From Halorientalis regularis (lineage in GTDB: Archaea; Halobacteriota; Halobacteria; Halobacteriales; Haloarculaceae), in assembly GCF_023698535.1 (NCBI RefSeq), contig NZ_JALJCL010000004.1, forward strand, positions 240,761-304,760: DNA of 64,000 nucleotides, read 5' to 3'. Numbering within the stretch: position 1 is the first letter of the stretch; each line of letters starts with the position of its first letter. The notes under the pieces were generated by a model, which saw only the letters and a program-made list of their open reading frames with translations, did not search any database and was not told the origin of the DNA. This document shows positions 16,903 to 26,571 of this stretch, piece by piece. Position numbers and translations under genes: made by a program.

Positions 16903-18378
16903 ATGGGCTGGAAAGAAACCGCCGAACCGGTACTCACCCGCATGCCCTCGGTCTCGCGACCGGAGGGCCACGTTCCGTTCAAGCGGAAGCTGGCCTGGAC
17001 AGCCGGCGTGCTGGTGTTGTACTTCTTCCTGACGAACGTCTACCTGTACGGACTGGGCACAGCAGGCGGCGACATCTTCGGGCGCTTCCGCTCGATCCTC
17101 GCCGGCGGGCAGGGGACGATCCTCCAGTTGGGGATCGGCCCCATCGTCACCGCGTCCATCGTCCTGCAGTTGCTCGGCGGTGCCGATCTGCTGGGGCTCG
17201 ACACCCAGAACAACCCCCGTGACCAGGTGCTGTACCAGGGCCTCCAGAAGCTGCTGGTGGTCGTGATGTGCATCCTGACGGGGCTACCGATGGTCTTTGC
17301 CGGTGGGTTCCTGCCGCCGAGTCCGGCGGTCGCACAGGGCCTCGGCATCGGCCTGATGGGCGTCAAAATGCTGCTGTTCGCCCAGATCTTCGCCGGCGGG
17401 ATCCTCATCCTCTACATGGACGAGGTCATCTCGAAGTGGGGCGTCGGCTCCGGTGTCGGACTCTTTATCGTCGCCGGGGTCAGCCAGCGTCTCATCGGCG
17501 GTTTCTTCGCGCTCCCTGGAATCGGCTCGGAACAGGTCGGCTTCTTCCCGTCCTGGATCCTGATCGCGATCGGCGAGCAACCGATCGGGTCACTGTTCGG
17601 CGCGGGCCTCCAGCAGGTGCTGATGAGTCCGCAGTTCGGCCTGATCCGACTGGTGACGACCATCTTCATCTTCGTGGTGGTCGTCTACGCGGAGTCGGTG
17701 CGGGTCGAGATCCCGCTGTCGAACGCGCGGGTCAAAGGCGCGCGTGGTCGCTTCCCGGTGAAGTTGATCTACGCGAGCGTCCTGCCGATGATTCTCGTGC
17801 GTGCGCTGCAGGCGAACCTCCAGTTCCTGGGGCGGATCCTGAACGCACAGCTTGGGTCGGGGATGCCAGCCTGGCTCGGTGTCTACTCCGACGGCCAAGC
17901 GACCAGCGGGTTCTTCTACTACATCTCACCGATCCAGTCGCCCGCGGACTGGATTCCCCAGCTCGCCGGGAGTGCGGCCTCGGCCGAACTCTGGCAGATC
18001 GCGCTTCGGGTCTCCGTCGACCTGACGTTCATGGTCGTCGGTGGCGCGATCTTCGCGGTGTTCTGGGTCGAGACGACCGACATGGGTCCCGAAGCGACGG
18101 CCCAGCAGATCCACGGCTCCGGGATGCAGATTCCCGGCTTCCGACAGAACCCCGGCGTCATCGAGAAGGTCCTGGAGCGGTACATCCCTCAGGTTACCGT
18201 CATCGGTGGGGCCCTGGTCGGTCTGCTGGCCGTGATGGCCAACATGCTCGGCACCATCGGGGGTGTCGGCGGAACCGGGCTGCTGCTGACGGTCTCCATC
18301 ACGTACAAGCTGTACGAGGAGATCGCCGAGGAGCAGCTCATGGAGATGCACCCGATGATGCGCCAGATGTTCGGCTAA
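16903..18378 (+). CDS. secY: Preprotein translocase subunit SecY
   Basis: 491 residues from the ATG at 16903. Ten membrane segments are expected: the first at LAWTAGVLVLYFFLTNVYLY, the plug region after it (GTAGGDIFGRF), then IVTASIVLQLLGGADLLGLD. The cytoplasmic loop VRVEIPLSNARVKGARGRFP binds ribosomes. It forms the protein-conducting channel of the cell membrane. It ends the ribosomal transcript; the next gene starts 118 bases later. Confidence 0.97.
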   Translation: MGWKETAEPVLTRMPSVSRPEGHVPFKRKLAWTAGVLVLYFFLTNVYLYGLGTAGGDIFGRFRSILAGGQGTILQLGIGPIVTASIVLQLLGGADLLGLDTQNNPRDQVLYQGLQKLLVVVMCILTGLPMVFAGGFLPPSPAVAQGLGIGLMGVKMLLFAQIFAGGILILYMDEVISKWGVGSGVGLFIVAGVSQRLIGGFFALPGIGSEQVGFFPSWILIAIGEQPIGSLFGAGLQQVLMSPQFGLIRLVTTIFIFVVVVYAESVRVEIPLSNARVKGARGRFPVKLIYASVLPMILVRALQANLQFLGRILNAQLGSGMPAWLGVYSDGQATSGFFYYISPIQSPADWIPQLAGSAASAELWQIALRVSVDLTFMVVGGAIFAVFWVETTDMGPEATAQQIHGSGMQIPGFRQNPGVIEKVLERYIPQVTVIGGALVGLLAVMANMLGTIGGVGGTGLLLTVSITYKLYEEIAEEQLMEMHPMMRQMFG

Positions 18379-18495
18379 CGCCGGGCTGGCGACACGCGGT
18401 CGACATTCTTTCCGGCTCCGTTCGGACAGCGACGGCCACGTCGGGGCCGCGAGGCGGAAGACATAATATTCGCGTCCCGCGTTCTCCGGCAACGA

Positions 18496-19644
18496 ATGCG
18501 TGACGTCGTACTGCTGACCGCCGACTCGGTTCGCCGGGATTTCGTGGACGCCATGCCTTTCGTCGCGGACCACGAGGTGCTGACTGGCGTGACCGCGGGC
18601 CACTACACGCGGCCGAGTCTGGCGGCGTTGCAGTCCTCGCGGTTGCGGGCGTCGGTTCAGTCCCGCGTCGTCGGCCCCACCATCGCCGAGGCGTTCAGCG
18701 AGGCGGGCTACACCACCATCGGGCTGGTGCCGACGGCACAGGCCGATCCGGCCTTCGGGTTCGACAACGGCTTCGACCACTACGACAACTACATGTCCGG
18801 GTCGGGCAACGCCGCGTCGAACCGGCGGAGCAGTCTCCGGGAGTATCTCGGGTCGTTCGACATCGTCCGGCAGGTGTACCGCCGGGTCTACCCGATGGAG
18901 GCTAACATGGACGATCTGCCAGAGGACGAGGCCGTGATCGACGAGGCCATCGAACGCTTCGACGACGCCGACGGGCCCCGTTTCCTGTGGGTTCACCAGA
19001 TGGAGAGTCACCGGCCGTACGGCACCGGTGACGACGCGATTCCCCCGAAGATCGACCGGAAGGCCGAAGCCTCGGGCGGTCGCCACTGGTTCGGGTCTTC
19101 GGAGGTGACCGACGCGGAACGCGAGGTCATCACCTCGGCCTACCGCGACGCGCTGGGCCGGGTCGACGACCGGATCGAGCGCGTCCTCACCGAAATCGAC
19201 AGTGCGGACCCCATTTTCGCGTTCGCGGCCGACCACGGCGACGAGTTTGGTGAGGAGGGGTACTACTATCATCAGGGGTACCGCCGCCGGGTGCCCGAGA
19301 CGGTGATCCGGGTGCCGGTCGTCCTCGACGGGATCGAGACGCGGGGTGACCGCCTGAGCCTGCTCGACGTGGGGCCGACGCTGGCGGCGGGTGCGGGGAT
19401 CGACGCACCCGACGCCTGGCAGGGGACGGATCTGACCGAGACGACGACCGAGGAGGCCGTGACGGTCGCGCCCTGGCACGAGAAAGCGACCGTCGCCTGG
19501 CAGGACTTCCAACGGAAACTGGTCGCCCGAGACGCCGACGTGTCGATGACCGAGGGCGACGAGGAGGTGGCGGTCGACCGGACGGAGGTGTCCGACGAGG
19601 TGGAACGCCAACTGCAGGATCTGGGGTACGCCGACGCCGGGTAG
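18496..19644 (+). CDS. Sulfatase/alkaline-phosphatase-superfamily protein
   Basis: 382 residues, predicted cytoplasmic with no signal peptide. The start VVLLTADSVRRDFVDAM supplies the first metal-binding Asp, and ADHGDEFGEEGYYYHQGY is the C-terminal metal-binding motif. At the nucleophile position the sequence is HYTRPSLAALQSS, so Thr replaces the Cys/Ser that is converted to formylglycine in true sulfatases. That points to phosphoester or phosphotransfer chemistry. Similar genes in haloarchaea lie in surface-glycan clusters, and a glycosyltransferase follows 95 bases downstream. Confidence 0.8.
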   Translation: MRDVVLLTADSVRRDFVDAMPFVADHEVLTGVTAGHYTRPSLAALQSSRLRASVQSRVVGPTIAEAFSEAGYTTIGLVPTAQADPAFGFDNGFDHYDNYMSGSGNAASNRRSSLREYLGSFDIVRQVYRRVYPMEANMDDLPEDEAVIDEAIERFDDADGPRFLWVHQMESHRPYGTGDDAIPPKIDRKAEASGGRHWFGSSEVTDAEREVITSAYRDALGRVDDRIERVLTEIDSADPIFAFAADHGDEFGEEGYYYHQGYRRRVPETVIRVPVVLDGIETRGDRLSLLDVGPTLAAGAGIDAPDAWQGTDLTETTTEEAVTVAPWHEKATVAWQDFQRKLVARDADVSMTEGDEEVAVDRTEVSDEVERQLQDLGYADAG

Positions 19645-19700
19645 GCCGAGCGGTGGTGCCGGACACGGCCCCGTGAACCTGTGTGGGGGCCGAGACACAA

Positions 19701-19710
19701 CGCATTTAAC
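19701..19710 (+). promoter_or_regulatory. TATA-like box for the glycosyltransferase gene
   Basis: GCATTTAACG lies about 34 bases before the ATG at 19740, consistent with a start site a few bases upstream of the gene. Confidence 0.45.
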
Positions 19711-19739
19711 GATTCTCGCGAAAGCGGAGTCCAACACGC

Positions 19740-20801
19740 ATGTTGGCGACCCGGCCGCCCTTCCAGGCCACCGGCCTCGACAGCCCGACGCTGACGGCGG
19801 TGCTGGTGGTCGTTGCCCTCCTGATCTTCTACTGGGGATTTAGACGCTACCGGACGAGTTTCTCGAAGACGGAGTTCGGCGTGGCGACGGCCATCGCGGT
19901 CGGGACGCTGGTGATCGCGCTCGTCCCGGATCTGTTCAACGCACTCGGGAACGTCCTCCAGATCGAGCGCCGGCCGCTCGTCATCGCGCTGGTGGCCACC
20001 GTGCTGCTGACGGCACTCGTGCTGTACGTCATCGGCCGGCTCCGCGAACAGCAACTCACGATCGCTGAACTCACCCGGAGTCTCACAGTTGATCAGGCCG
20101 ACCTCGGCGAGGACGACGAGCGGACGGTCTACATCGTCATCCCGGCGTACAACGAGGCCGACAGCGTCCAGCCGGTCGTCGCGTCCTTGCCCGAGACGGT
20201 CCGGAGGTACGAGGTCGTGCCGCTGGTGGTCTCGGACGGGTCCTCGGACGCGACGGCGCGCCGGGCCGCCGAGACCGACGCCGTGGTCGTCGAACACCCG
20301 ATCAATCAGGGGCAGGGCGGCGCGCTGAAGACGGGCTTCGAGATCGCCACGGAGAACGGCGCGGACGTGGTGGTGACCATCGACGCCGACGGGCAACACC
20401 CCATCGACCAGCTCGACAACCTGATCGGCCCCATCGTCGACGACGAGGCCGACTACGTTGTCGGGTCGCGGTACATCGGGACCGACCGGTCGGGCAACGG
20501 TCCCGTCCGGCAGGCCGGTATCCGGTCGTTCACGTGGCTCATCAACCTGCTGACGGACATGGGAATCAGCGACTGTACGAACGGGTTCCGTGCGATCCGG
20601 GGGTCACGGCTGGCGGAGTTGACGCTGACCGAGGAGCAGTTCAGTGCGCCCGAACTCCTGATCGAGGCGCGCAAGAACGGGCTCCGGATCCAGGAGATTC
20701 CGGTCACCATCGCCGAGCGGGAACACGGCGAGAGCAAGAAGCCCAAAGTCAAGTACGCCCTCGGGCTGATGCGGACGATCCTGGTGACCTGGATCCGCTA
20801 G
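19740..20801 (+). CDS. DUF2304-glycosyltransferase family 2 fusion
   Basis: 353 residues. The first ~110 hold three membrane segments (LTAVLVVVALLIFYWGF, FGVATAIAVGTLVIALVPD and LVIALVATVLLTALVLYVI), a DUF2304-like anchor. A GT-A glycosyltransferase follows: VYIVIPAYNEADSV, VVSDGSSDATARR, VVTIDADGQHP (DxD-type) and the acceptor segment SDCTNGFRAIRG. It most resembles enzymes that load sugars onto dolichyl phosphate at the inner membrane face for S-layer N-glycosylation. Convergent with the following permease gene, overlapping by four bases. Confidence 0.88.
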   Translation: MLATRPPFQATGLDSPTLTAVLVVVALLIFYWGFRRYRTSFSKTEFGVATAIAVGTLVIALVPDLFNALGNVLQIERRPLVIALVATVLLTALVLYVIGRLREQQLTIAELTRSLTVDQADLGEDDERTVYIVIPAYNEADSVQPVVASLPETVRRYEVVPLVVSDGSSDATARRAAETDAVVVEHPINQGQGGALKTGFEIATENGADVVVTIDADGQHPIDQLDNLIGPIVDDEADYVVGSRYIGTDRSGNGPVRQAGIRSFTWLINLLTDMGISDCTNGFRAIRGSRLAELTLTEEQFSAPELLIEARKNGLRIQEIPVTIAEREHGESKKPKVKYALGLMRTILVTWIR

Positions 20802-23047
20802 CCGAACAGGCGTTCCAGCAGCGAACGGTCGCGGGACTTCTCGGCCAACAGTACCGAGCACTCCACGTCGTCGACGATGTCGAGGACGAGCGAGCCCCTG
20901 ACGAGTCGTTCGAGCAGGCCTTCTTCGGTCGCGCCGATGATGACGAGCGAGGCGTCCGCAGCGGCGGTCTCGATGGCTGCCTCCGCGTCGCCGGTCTCGA
21001 TCCGCAAGGCGGCGTCGCCGAGACCGTGTTCGTTCGCCCACTCGTCGAGGAACGCACGACCCTCACTCTCGTCGTCGGCGACGTGGAGCAGGGTCACGTC
21101 GGCGTCGAACTCGGCCTGGAGCATCTTCGCGACGGCGGCACTCAACTCGGAGTCGGGGCCGCCGGCGGTGGGGACGAGGAGTCCCGATGGGTCCAGCCCC
21201 CGGTCTTTGAGGACGAGGAAGTCACAGGGCAGGTCGTGGGCCAGTTCGTCGATGGCGGACTCGGCCCGGCCCGGCGAGCCGTGGGCGTCGGGCCCCCAGC
21301 CCATCACCACGAGATCGGCGTCGTGTGACTCGGCGGCGGTGAAGATCTCTTCGAACGAGCGGTGTGAGATGATAGTCTGTGTCTCGACGGGTACGCCGAA
21401 GGTCTCGGCGTCGGCCTCGGCGGCCGCGAGCAGGTCGGCCGACTGACTGTCGAGTTCGTCGACGTGTTCGGCCCCGTAGGCCAGCGAGGTCTGGTCGGGG
21501 ACGGTGACGATGTGGGTCGCGAGGACGCTCCCGCCGCGCTGTTTGGCGATGGCGCTGGCGAGCGTGATGAGTTCGGTCTCGTGTTCGGGGTTGGCCAGCG
21601 GGACCATCACCGTGTACCGGCCCCCGTCGGGCTGGACGCTCTCGGCGGCCGTGACTGCGGAGTCGGGCATCGCCTCGGCGCGCTCCTGGATGTACTGGCC
21701 GAGGATGCCCTGTTTGTCGGCCCGCGAGCGGGCGTAGACGAAGTACCACACGATGGCAGCGGCGACGAGGCCGAAGCCGAGCGTGCGGATGGTCGGTTCG
21801 ATGAAGTAGATCAGCGCGAAGGAGGTGATCGCGCCGAGGATCGGCGTGAACGGGTACAGTGGGACCGTGTAGTCGGGCTCGTAGTCGGCCGGATCGGCGG
21901 TCCGCATCACGAGCAGGGCGATATTGAGCAGGCCGTAGATCACGAGGTGGAGGAAACTGGCCGTACTCGACAGCGAGACGATGGCGTCGTCGCCGACGAC
22001 GCTCGACCCGACGATGAAGACGACGATCAGCGCGCCCGTGACCGCGATGGAGCGGTACGGCGTCGCAAAACGGTCGTGGATGTCGTTCAGCGCGGGCGTG
22101 ATGAGTCGATCACGGCCCATCGCGAAGTTGATGCGCGATGACGCGAGGATGCTCGCGTTCGCGGAGGAGGCCGTCGCGAGCAGGCCGCCAAAGAGCATGG
22201 CGACGGCACCGAGCGGGCCGAGCAATTCTCTGGCCGCCGAGACGACGACGATGTTCCCGAGGGCCTGCTCTTCGGCGATGAAGCCCTGCGGTACTGCGGC
22301 GCTCATCGCGATCAACACGAGGGCGTAGATCGCCGTCACGAGGACGACGCTCCCGATCACCGCCCGCGGGAGGTTCCGCCCGGGGTCTTTGATCTCCTCG
22401 GCGACGCTCGTGATCTGGACGAAGCCGAGATAGGAGACGAAGATGATCCCGGTCGTCACCATCATGGGTCCGTAGCCCTTCGCTTCCGGAAGTTTCGCCG
22501 GGTCGGCCCGGAGCGCGCCCGCGATGGTGAAGACGGTGAGGATGGCGATCAAGATCACGACGATGACGTTCTGGAGCCGGCCGGTCTCTTTCGCGCCGAC
22601 GTAGTTGACCGTGACGAAGAACACGCCGCCGACGACGGCGAGCAGGGTCACAGGGTCGAGCGCCACGGGGCCGAGGGTCACGGTCGTCTCGAGGCCGGCG
22701 ATGGCTGCGATGTACTCGCCGAACCCGACCATGTAGAACGCGGACGCGAAGGCCAGCCCCAGCCAGTTGGCCCAGCCGGCGATGGAGCCGAAGAGGGGGC
22801 CCAGCGCGTGGTTGACGTAGTAGTACGCGCCGCCGGACTTGGGCATGGCCGTCCCGAGTTCGCTGGCCGATAAGGCTGTGAGCAGGGCGATCCCCCCGCC
22901 GACGAGGAAGGCGACGACGGCCAGCGAGCCGGACGTCTGGATCGCGTCGCCCGGCAGGACGAAGATGCCGGCACCGATCATCGTCCCGACCCCGATGGTC
23001 AGGGCGGCAAGTGGCCCGAGGTCCTTCGCGAGTTCCTGATCCGACAT
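20798..23047 (-). CDS. APC-family amino acid permease fused to two UspA domains
   Basis: 749 residues from the ATG at 23047, one base after the stop of the upstream UspA gene. An ATG 15 codons earlier would overlap that gene. Residues ~10-430 are an APC transporter with ~12 membrane segments (GVGTMIGAGIFVLPGDA is the conserved TM1 unwound Gly motif). Two UspA-like domains follow: GRYTVMVPLANPEHETEL to ADLVVMGWGPDAHG, and LLVPTAGGPDSELSAA to LVIIGATEEGLLERLVRG. The tandem cytoplasmic Usp pair probably senses nucleotide or stress and gates transport. Substrate unknown, probably a cationic or neutral amino acid. Confidence 0.92.
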   Translation of the reverse strand: MSDQELAKDLGPLAALTIGVGTMIGAGIFVLPGDAIQTSGSLAVVAFLVGGGIALLTALSASELGTAMPKSGGAYYYVNHALGPLFGSIAGWANWLGLAFASAFYMVGFGEYIAAIAGLETTVTLGPVALDPVTLLAVVGGVFFVTVNYVGAKETGRLQNVIVVILIAILTVFTIAGALRADPAKLPEAKGYGPMMVTTGIIFVSYLGFVQITSVAEEIKDPGRNLPRAVIGSVVLVTAIYALVLIAMSAAVPQGFIAEEQALGNIVVVSAARELLGPLGAVAMLFGGLLATASSANASILASSRINFAMGRDRLITPALNDIHDRFATPYRSIAVTGALIVVFIVGSSVVGDDAIVSLSSTASFLHLVIYGLLNIALLVMRTADPADYEPDYTVPLYPFTPILGAITSFALIYFIEPTIRTLGFGLVAAAIVWYFVYARSRADKQGILGQYIQERAEAMPDSAVTAAESVQPDGGRYTVMVPLANPEHETELITLASAIAKQRGGSVLATHIVTVPDQTSLAYGAEHVDELDSQSADLLAAAEADAETFGVPVETQTIISHRSFEEIFTAAESHDADLVVMGWGPDAHGSPGRAESAIDELAHDLPCDFLVLKDRGLDPSGLLVPTAGGPDSELSAAVAKMLQAEFDADVTLLHVADDESEGRAFLDEWANEHGLGDAALRIETGDAEAAIETAAADASLVIIGATEEGLLERLVRGSLVLDIVDDVECSVLLAEKSRDRSLLERLFG

Positions 23048-23048
23048 C

Positions 23049-23510
23049 TCAGCTCGTCTCGCCTCCGCCTGTCGGGTCTTCGGCTGTGGCATCGCCCTGT
23101 TGGTCGGGGAGGACCACGACCGGGCGGTCGGTGCCGGTGATCAGGTCCAGCGCCACGTCGCCGGTCAGCAACCGGACCCAACGGCTCCCGCCCCGGGGCG
23201 TGAAGACGATGCTCGTGGCGGCCACGTCGTCGGCCACCTCGAAGATCGTCTCGGCCACGTCGGTGCCGTAGGTGATCTCGGTCTCGACGGTCGTGTGATC
23301 GTCGAGTTCCGCGTGGATCGCCTCGAAGATGTGTGCGGCCTCCTCCTCGCGCTGTTCGACCGACGTCTTGTCGACCGCGCCGCCGGCCTTCTCGACCACG
23401 TGGACGGCGACGACGCTGTCGCCGACACGGGGCTGGAGCGCGCGTGCGCTGGCCGTCGCGTCGTCCGGGCTCGCGACCGGGAGGAGGACGCGCTCGAAGA
23501 GGTCACCCAT
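23049..23510 (-). CDS. Universal stress protein (UspA) family
   Basis: 153 residues. The UspA start MGDLFERVLLPVASPDDATA and the later ATSIVFTPRGGSRWVRLLTG, which stands in for the ATP-binding G2xG9xGS loop, place it in the family. The loop is GGSRWVRLLTGD, so nucleotide binding is uncertain. Its stop is one base before the permease-UspA start, so the two are translationally coupled and probably functional partners. Confidence 0.88.
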   Translation of the reverse strand: MGDLFERVLLPVASPDDATASARALQPRVGDSVVAVHVVEKAGGAVDKTSVEQREEEAAHIFEAIHAELDDHTTVETEITYGTDVAETIFEVADDVAATSIVFTPRGGSRWVRLLTGDVALDLITGTDRPVVVLPDQQGDATAEDPTGGGETS

Positions 23511-23707
23511 CGTCTTCGGAGTCTCCGCTTTCTACTGGTCGGTCCGATCCTCCGATCCCAGAGCCGACTCGTCGTTCCATGGGCGTGGTTGGGGGTGGAC
23601 CGGTCTTAAGTTCTCGTACCTTCGGCCGGGGACGGGCCCACGGAAGGGAAATTCACTTGGGTAGCCCGTCGGTAGGGCCGTGCAATGATTGGTGCTGGTG
23701 ATCGGCC

Positions 23708-25039
23708 GTGCGTGTGATAATCGTCGGCGCGGGGCAGGTCGGATCGAGCATCGCGGCCAGTCTCGCGGCCGAACACGACGTGGTGGTCATCGACACCGAT
23801 TCCGCACGCGTGGACGAACTCACCTACTCCCACGACGTCCTCCCGATAGAGGGCGACGGGACCGACCTGGAGACGCTCGAAGAGGCCGGCATCGCCGACG
23901 CGGACATGCTCATCGCCAGCACCGACAGCGACGAGACGAACATCGTCGTCTGTGGCGTCTCGGCCATCGTGGGCGATCCCTTCACCATCGCCCGCGTGAA
24001 ACGGCCACAGTACCTCCGGGCCTGGGAACAGCGCCGCGGGGCCTTCGACGTGGACTTCATGGTCTGTACCGACCTGCTGGCGGCGAAATCCATCGTCGGC
24101 GTGATCGGGCTCCCGACCGCGCAGGACGTGGACATGTTCGCCGACGGGCTGGTCCAGATGACCGAGTTCGAGGTCCCGGCCGACAGCCCGGTGGCCGGCC
24201 AGACGGTCGCGGAGGCCGACCGGTTCGACTCGCTGACCTTCGCCGCCATCATCCGCGGTGAGGACGTCCTCGTCCCGACGGGTGAGACGGTCATCGAGGC
24301 CGAAGACGACGTGATCGCAATCGGGAGTCCCGAGAGTATGCGGGCGTTCAGCACCGCAGTCGCACCGCAGGAAGACGAGGCGAGCGACGTGGTGATCGTC
24401 GGCGGCGGCGAGATCGGCTTCCAGGTCGCGCGACTGCTCGAAGAGGGCGGGTACAAGCCACGCCTGTTCGAGCGCGACGAGGACCGCGCCCGCTGGCTGG
24501 CAGAGAACCTCCCGAACACGACGGTCCTCAACGGCGACGCGACCGATCAGGAACTGCTCGAACGCGAGAGCGTCGGCGACGCGGACGTGCTGGTCTCGGC
24601 GCTGGACAACGACCAGAAGAACCTCCTCTCGACGCTCATCGCGAAACGGATGGGGACGGGTCGGACGGTCGCGATCGTCAACACCGGCGACTTCACGGAA
24701 CTGTTCGAGGCCGTCGGCGTCGACGTGGCGGTCAGTCCCCGCGAGGCGACTGCCGAGGAGATCACCCGCTTCACCCGCGCCCGGCGCGCCGAGAACGTCG
24801 CCATCATCGAGGGTGATTGCGCCGAGGTCATCGAACTGGAGGTCGACGGCGACAGCGCGCTCCTGGACCGCCCGATCCGGGAGTCGATGGCCGATCTCCC
24901 CGATGGCGTCGTCGTCGGGGCGATCACGCGTGGCAATTCGCTCATCAAGCCACGCGGTGACACGGCGATCGAACGCGGCGACCACGTCGTCGTGTTCACC
25001 GACACCGACGTGCTCTCGGAAGTCACCGAGAAACTGTGA
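23708..25039 (+). CDS. trkA: TrkA: tandem RCK potassium-uptake regulator
   Basis: 443 residues from a GTG at 23708, chosen because VIIVGAGQVGSSIAASLA follows at once. It contains two complete RCK_N/RCK_C pairs, residues ~1-215 and ~220-443; the second starts DVVIVGGGEIGFQVARLLEE. Both Rossmann halves keep the GxGxxG-type NAD-binding loop. As the cytoplasmic gating ring it should regulate the membrane TrkH subunits encoded next, and the stop overlaps the GTG start of the first trkH by four bases. High-salt cytoplasm depends on such K+ uptake. Confidence 0.95.
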   Translation: MRVIIVGAGQVGSSIAASLAAEHDVVVIDTDSARVDELTYSHDVLPIEGDGTDLETLEEAGIADADMLIASTDSDETNIVVCGVSAIVGDPFTIARVKRPQYLRAWEQRRGAFDVDFMVCTDLLAAKSIVGVIGLPTAQDVDMFADGLVQMTEFEVPADSPVAGQTVAEADRFDSLTFAAIIRGEDVLVPTGETVIEAEDDVIAIGSPESMRAFSTAVAPQEDEASDVVIVGGGEIGFQVARLLEEGGYKPRLFERDEDRARWLAENLPNTTVLNGDATDQELLERESVGDADVLVSALDNDQKNLLSTLIAKRMGTGRTVAIVNTGDFTELFEAVGVDVAVSPREATAEEITRFTRARRAENVAIIEGDCAEVIELEVDGDSALLDRPIRESMADLPDGVVVGAITRGNSLIKPRGDTAIERGDHVVVFTDTDVLSEVTEKL

Positions 25040-26529
25040 GCCCCGTTGCGGTCGACTGGCGGACGAGCGCGACTCTCGTCGGCACAGTATTGAAAGCGCT
25101 GACGGTGCCGCTGGCCGGAACTGCCGCCGTCGCCGCGTGGTACGGGGAGGCGACGATGCCATTTCTCGTCCCGCTCGGTCTGACACTGGTCGCCGGCCTC
25201 GCGCTCGAACGCTTCGACCGGCGGGACCTCGGACTCAGGGAGTCGTACCTGATGGTCGCGCTGACGTGGCTCGCCATCGCGTTCGTCGGCGCGATCCCGT
25301 TCGTCCTCGCCGGACAGGGCGTACTGGCCGATCCGATCAACGCGATGTTCGAGTCGATGAGCGGCGTCACGACCACCGGCGCGACGGTCATCGATTCCTT
25401 CGACGCACACGGGAAGTCGATCCACCTCTGGCGGGCCCTGCTCCAGTGGATGGGTGGGCTGGGGATCCTCGTGCTGGCCGTGGCTGTCCTCTCACAGATC
25501 TCGGTCGGTGGCGCACAACTCATGGAGACCGAGACCCAGACCCAGGATCTCACCAAGCTCACCCCACGGATCGAGGAGACCGCGCGACTCCTGGGGATGC
25601 TCTACGTCGGTCTGACGGCGCTGATGGTCCTGTCGTGGCTCGCTCTACGCGTGGCGGGGCTGGCCCCGAACGTGACGCTGTATCAGGCGGTGGCCCACGC
25701 CTTCACCGCGGTCTCGACGGCGGGATTCTCCCCGGAACCTGCGAGTCTCGGCTACTTCTCGCCGGCGGTCCAGTGGGTGACGATCCTGTTCATGTTCGCC
25801 GGCGCGACGAACTTCGTTCTCATGTACTTCCTGCTCGAGGGCGATCCGAGTCGGCTCAGAGGGAGCGACGAGTTCCGATTCTACCTGGGCATCGTCCTCG
25901 GCGCGGCCGGGCTGACCGCCGCGTTTCTGGCCGTCGACGGGCAGTTCCAGCGGGTCGAGCCGCTGGTTCGACACGCCCTGTTTCAGGTCGTCTCCATCGT
26001 CACGACGACGGGGTACGCCACGGTCGATTTCGACCTGTGGTCGGCGGGCGCGAAACACGTCCTGTTCCTGGCGATGTTCACCGGCGGGATGGCCGGGAGC
26101 ACGACCTGCTCGATCAAGACGCTCCGGTGGCTGGTCGTCGTCAAGTCCCTCCGGCGGGACCTGTTCACGGAGATCCATCCCGAAGCGATCAGGCCCGTCA
26201 GACTCAGCGGGCAGGCCGTCGACGAGGAGACGATCAAGGACATCTACGGCTACGTCCTGCTGAGTCTGGTCATCTTCGCCCTGCTGACGGTCCTGGTCGT
26301 CATCGACGCGACCCGCGTGGCAGGTGGCGTCGGCGAGTTCGAGGCGATGGCCGCGGCGGCCTCGACGTTCCTCAACATCGGGCCGGCGTTCGGGGCGGCC
26401 GGCCCCTACGGGAGTTATCTCCACTTCCCGGACACGACGAAACTGGCGATGATCGCCCTGATGTGGGTCGGTCGCATCGAGATCATCCCCGTACTCGTGA
26501 TCCTGACGCCGGCGTACTGGCGGTCCTGA
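25036..26529 (+). CDS. trkH: TrkH-type potassium channel subunit, first copy
   Basis: 497 residues, GTG start coupled to trkA. The four pore repeats are visible by their filter sequences: GVTTTGATVID, AVSTAGFSPEP, VTTTGYATVDF and LNIGPAFGAAGPYGSY, each keeping the K+-selecting Gly. The intramembrane loop MAGSTTCSIKTLRW lacks the second Gly-rich run seen in the next copy (SAGSTGGGIKVVRW), which could change gating. Integral membrane protein with ~8-10 segments. Confidence 0.95.
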   Translation: MSPVAVDWRTSATLVGTVLKALTVPLAGTAAVAAWYGEATMPFLVPLGLTLVAGLALERFDRRDLGLRESYLMVALTWLAIAFVGAIPFVLAGQGVLADPINAMFESMSGVTTTGATVIDSFDAHGKSIHLWRALLQWMGGLGILVLAVAVLSQISVGGAQLMETETQTQDLTKLTPRIEETARLLGMLYVGLTALMVLSWLALRVAGLAPNVTLYQAVAHAFTAVSTAGFSPEPASLGYFSPAVQWVTILFMFAGATNFVLMYFLLEGDPSRLRGSDEFRFYLGIVLGAAGLTAAFLAVDGQFQRVEPLVRHALFQVVSIVTTTGYATVDFDLWSAGAKHVLFLAMFTGGMAGSTTCSIKTLRWLVVVKSLRRDLFTEIHPEAIRPVRLSGQAVDEETIKDIYGYVLLSLVIFALLTVLVVIDATRVAGGVGEFEAMAAAASTFLNIGPAFGAAGPYGSYLHFPDTTKLAMIALMWVGRIEIIPVLVILTPAYWRS

Positions 26530-26571
26530 CCGAGGCCGGCTACCGGACGGCCGCGCCGAGCCGATGGATTC

